Source: Syntrophomonadaceae bacterium (GTDB lineage Bacteria > Bacillota > Dethiobacteria > DTU022 > UBA8154). From it: a stretch of 7,630 nucleotides of DNA. Under the pieces are notes generated by a model. That model was not told the DNA's origin, ran no database searches, and saw nothing but the letters and a program-made list of their open reading frames with translations. Position 1 is the stretch's first letter. Each line of letters begins with the position of its first letter. The position numbers and the translations under genes are program-made. The stretch is taken from contig SKTJ01000180.1 in the NCBI GenBank assembly GCA_007122565.1, positions 1 to 7,630 on the forward strand. Reading direction: 5' to 3'. Below, one piece after another: positions 6,529 to 7,630 of this stretch.

Positions 6529-7521
6529 TTACGAATTCTTTTCTCTTATTCTGGCTCCTGATTCCTGGCTACTGAATACTGGTCCTTCCATCGTTCCTGT
6601 TGGTATCAAACTTTTTATTTTTTCCGCGGAGCGGATGAACTGCTCTTTTTCTTCTTCCATCAGTGAAAAAGGAATGACCTTTTTCACTCCACTGCGGCCA
6701 AGCACACAGGGAAGGCTGAGGTAAAGATCGCTCATACCGTAAAAGTTTTCGATGTAGGTGGATACGGTAAGCACGGAGCTCTCGTCACGCAGGATGCTTT
6801 CCATAATGCGGCGCAGCGCAAGGGCAATGGCGTAATAGGTTGCTCCCTTTCCGTCTATAATTTCATAGGCAGCTTCCCGCACCATGCGTGCAATTTCCTT
6901 CTGATTTTCGTGTGAACAAATACTGGGGCATTGTCTGCAGAATTCTTCCAGGGGGACACCACCGATGTTGGCTTTGCTCCAGAGGGGGATTTCTGAATCG
7001 CCGTGTTCTCCGATCACGTAAGCATGGACATTGCGGGGGTCGATACTGCAACGCTCGCTCAAAAGATGACGGAAACGGGAGGTGTCAAGGACGGTTCCAG
7101 AGCCGATCACCCGGGCTGATGGTAAACCGGAAGATTGCCAGGCGACATGGGCCATGATATCCACGGGATTTGTGGCCACAAGCAAAATTGCTTCCTGATT
7201 GTAGTGCCTGATCGAATCAACTATTTGCTCCATGATACGTGTATTTGTATTAACCAGATCCAAGCGTGATTGGCCGGGCTTCTGGGGTGCACCGGCGGTG
7301 ATAACAATAATATCCGCTCCCCGGCAGTCCGGATAGTCCCCGGCATAAATATGTAAAGGACGAACAAAGGAAGCCCCATGATTGAGGTCCATAACCTCAC
7401 CACGGGCTTTCTCCTTTATTTTGTCGATTAGCACAATTTCCTGCGCTGTGCCGCCGAGCATGCAAGCGTAGGCTGTGGTGGAACCGACAAAACCGGCACC
7501 TATAATAACGATTTTAGACAA
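6529..7521 (-). CDS. ldh: L-lactate dehydrogenase with a repeat-derived C-terminal tail
   Basis: NAD-dependent cytosolic enzyme that reduces pyruvate to L-lactate and regenerates NAD+ in fermentation. The 330 residues show the Rossmann motif GAGFVGS (8-14), the NAD-ribose aspartate D33, and the mobile loop GAPQKPGQSRLDL (77-89). Q80, at the position of Q102, favours pyruvate over oxaloacetate, where malate dehydrogenases have Arg; R86 is equivalent to R109. D146 and R149 (D168, R171) and the catalytic H173 in GEHGDS (H195) are present. R151 and H166 match the R173/H188 fructose-1,6-bisphosphate site of Bacillus enzymes, so FBP activation is inferred. The start is TTG (7521), 9 nt after GGGAGG. 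Residues up to about I306 look like a normal LDH end; about 307-323 are encoded by repeat unit B and 324-330 by the flanking DNA. The gene is convergent with the ATPase operon and has its own promoter. Confidence 0.95.
   Translation of the reverse strand: MSKIVIIGAGFVGSTTAYACMLGGTAQEIVLIDKIKEKARGEVMDLNHGASFVRPLHIYAGDYPDCRGADIIVITAGAPQKPGQSRLDLVNTNTRIMEQIVDSIRHYNQEAILLVATNPVDIMAHVAWQSSGLPSARVIGSGTVLDTSRFRHLLSERCSIDPRNVHAYVIGEHGDSEIPLWSKANIGGVPLEEFCRQCPSICSHENQKEIARMVREAAYEIIDGKGATYYAIALALRRIMESILRDESSVLTVSTYIENFYGMSDLYLSLPCVLGRSGVKKVIPFSLMEEEKEQFIRSAEKIKSLIPTGTMEGPVFSSQESGARIREKNS
6547..6604. repeat. 7-bp-period tandem repeat with conserved tail, unit B (inside ldh)
   Basis: Five 7-bp units of form NNNNCTG occupy 6547-6581: TATTCTG, GCTCCTG, ATTCCTG, GCTACTG, AATACTG. 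The 23-bp tail follows at 6582-6604 and differs from that of unit A at one base. Unit B has exactly one 7-bp unit (ATTCCTG or its register equivalent) more than unit A. It is read on the - strand as the end of ldh. Confidence 0.8.
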
Positions 7522-7529
7522 TTTTTTAT

Positions 7530-7578
7530 ACCTCCCATCTGCTGACGGTTCATTTAGAATGTAACCGTCCGGGGAGGT
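7530..7578 (-). promoter_or_regulatory. Nested dyad in the ldh leader that could hide the ribosome binding site
   Basis: The inner arms are GACGGTT (7544-7550) and AACCGTC (7563-7569); inside them CATT (7551-7554) can pair with AATG (7558-7561). The outer arms are ACCTCCC (7530-7536) and GGGAGGT (7572-7578). On the - strand the arm at 7530-7536 is the ldh Shine-Dalgarno sequence. The element may be an operator or a leader RNA structure. The predicted transcription start (about 7573) would leave most of the outer upstream arm out of the RNA, so only the inner hairpin is safely transcribed. Confidence 0.45.
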
Positions 7579-7579
7579 T

Positions 7580-7608
7580 TTTATACTAAGGAAAAGTCAA
7601 AAGTCCAA
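7580..7608 (-). promoter_or_regulatory. Predicted sigma-A promoter of ldh
   Basis: On the - strand, TTGGAC (7608-7603) and TATAAA (7585-7580) are separated by exactly 17 bp, each close to the housekeeping -35 and -10 consensus. Transcription would start near 7573, giving a leader of about 50 nt before the TTG start of ldh. The -35 box lies inside the 7-bp-period tract. Confidence 0.65.
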
Positions 7609-7619
7609 TGTCGAAAGTC
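7592..7619. repeat. 7-bp-period tract NNNNGTC upstream of ldh
   Basis: Four consecutive 7-bp units end in GTC: AAAAGTC, AAAAGTC, CAATGTC, GAAAGTC. The tract leads straight into palindrome copy 4. Its period is the same as in units A and B although the sequence differs. It supplies the -35 box of the ldh promoter. Confidence 0.6.
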
Positions 7620-7622
7620 AAA

Positions 7623-7630
7623 TGCGACAG
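7623..7630. repeat. 29-bp palindromic repeat, copy 4 (cut by the window end)
   Basis: TGCGACAG at the last eight bases matches the first eight of the repeat. Both copies 1/2 and the + strand of copy 3 begin this way, so orientation cannot be told. The preceding AA also matches the flanks of copies 1 and 3. Only eight bases are visible, but the adjoining 7-bp-period tract recalls the arrangement at copy 1. Confidence 0.5.

Noticed and set aside
6324..6575. 83-codon open frame on the + strand (and a 63-codon frame on the - strand at 6287-6478) in the intergenic region
   Set aside because: Both consist mostly of translated palindromes and 7-bp repeats, and neither has a Shine-Dalgarno sequence independent of the repeats.
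6529..7521. Malate dehydrogenase instead of lactate dehydrogenase
   Set aside because: The substrate-specificity position in the mobile loop is Gln (Q80), not Arg, and the FBP-site residues of LDH are present.

Overview
This window holds the distal part of a bacterial V-type (A/V-type) ATPase operon on the + strand, followed by a repeat-filled intergenic region and a convergent L-lactate dehydrogenase gene on the - strand. The gene order K-E-C-F-A-B-D, the non-ATG starts (TTG for subunits C and A and for ldh), the strong GGAGG-type ribosome binding sites and the FBP-type ldh suggest an anaerobic Bacillota, probably a moderately GC-rich member of the Clostridia. Genus cannot be decided from this sequence. 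The operon starts before base 1: subunit I and the G/H stalk subunit are not in the window and no promoter for the ATPase genes is visible.

Bases 1-6321: seven tightly packed ATPase genes separated by -14 to +24 nt. K (proteolipid rotor ring), E (peripheral stalk), C (socket between ring and central stalk), F and D (central stalk), A (catalytic) and B (regulatory, nucleotide-binding) make up nearly all of the V1 motor plus the rotor ring. All catalytic residues checked are intact. The proteolipid carries every residue that binds Na+ in the Enterococcus hirae NtpK ring, so a Na+-coupled enzyme is predicted.

Bases 6322-6528, plus the 3' end of ldh: a mosaic of two repeat families. One is a 29-bp imperfect palindrome starting TGCGACAGGG, with three complete copies and a fourth cut by the window end. 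The other is a unit made of 7-bp tandem repeats (NNNNCTG on the + strand) plus a conserved 23-bp tail, present twice and differing by exactly one 7-bp unit. Each of the two convergent genes has a palindrome copy in its own sense orientation just after its stop codon, followed by four Ts, so the repeats probably serve as terminators. The second 7-bp unit array is read as the last residues of the lactate dehydrogenase.

Bases 6529-7521 (- strand): ldh, with all catalytic and FBP-site residues visible and an unusual repeat-derived C-terminal tail. Bases 7522-7630: its leader and promoter. A dyad lies between promoter and start codon and could pair with the ribosome binding site. The -35 box is inside another 7-bp-period tract that abuts the fourth palindrome copy. 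No transposase, RNA gene, CRISPR array or unfamiliar multi-gene system was found; the noteworthy material is the repeat mosaic and its intrusion into ldh.
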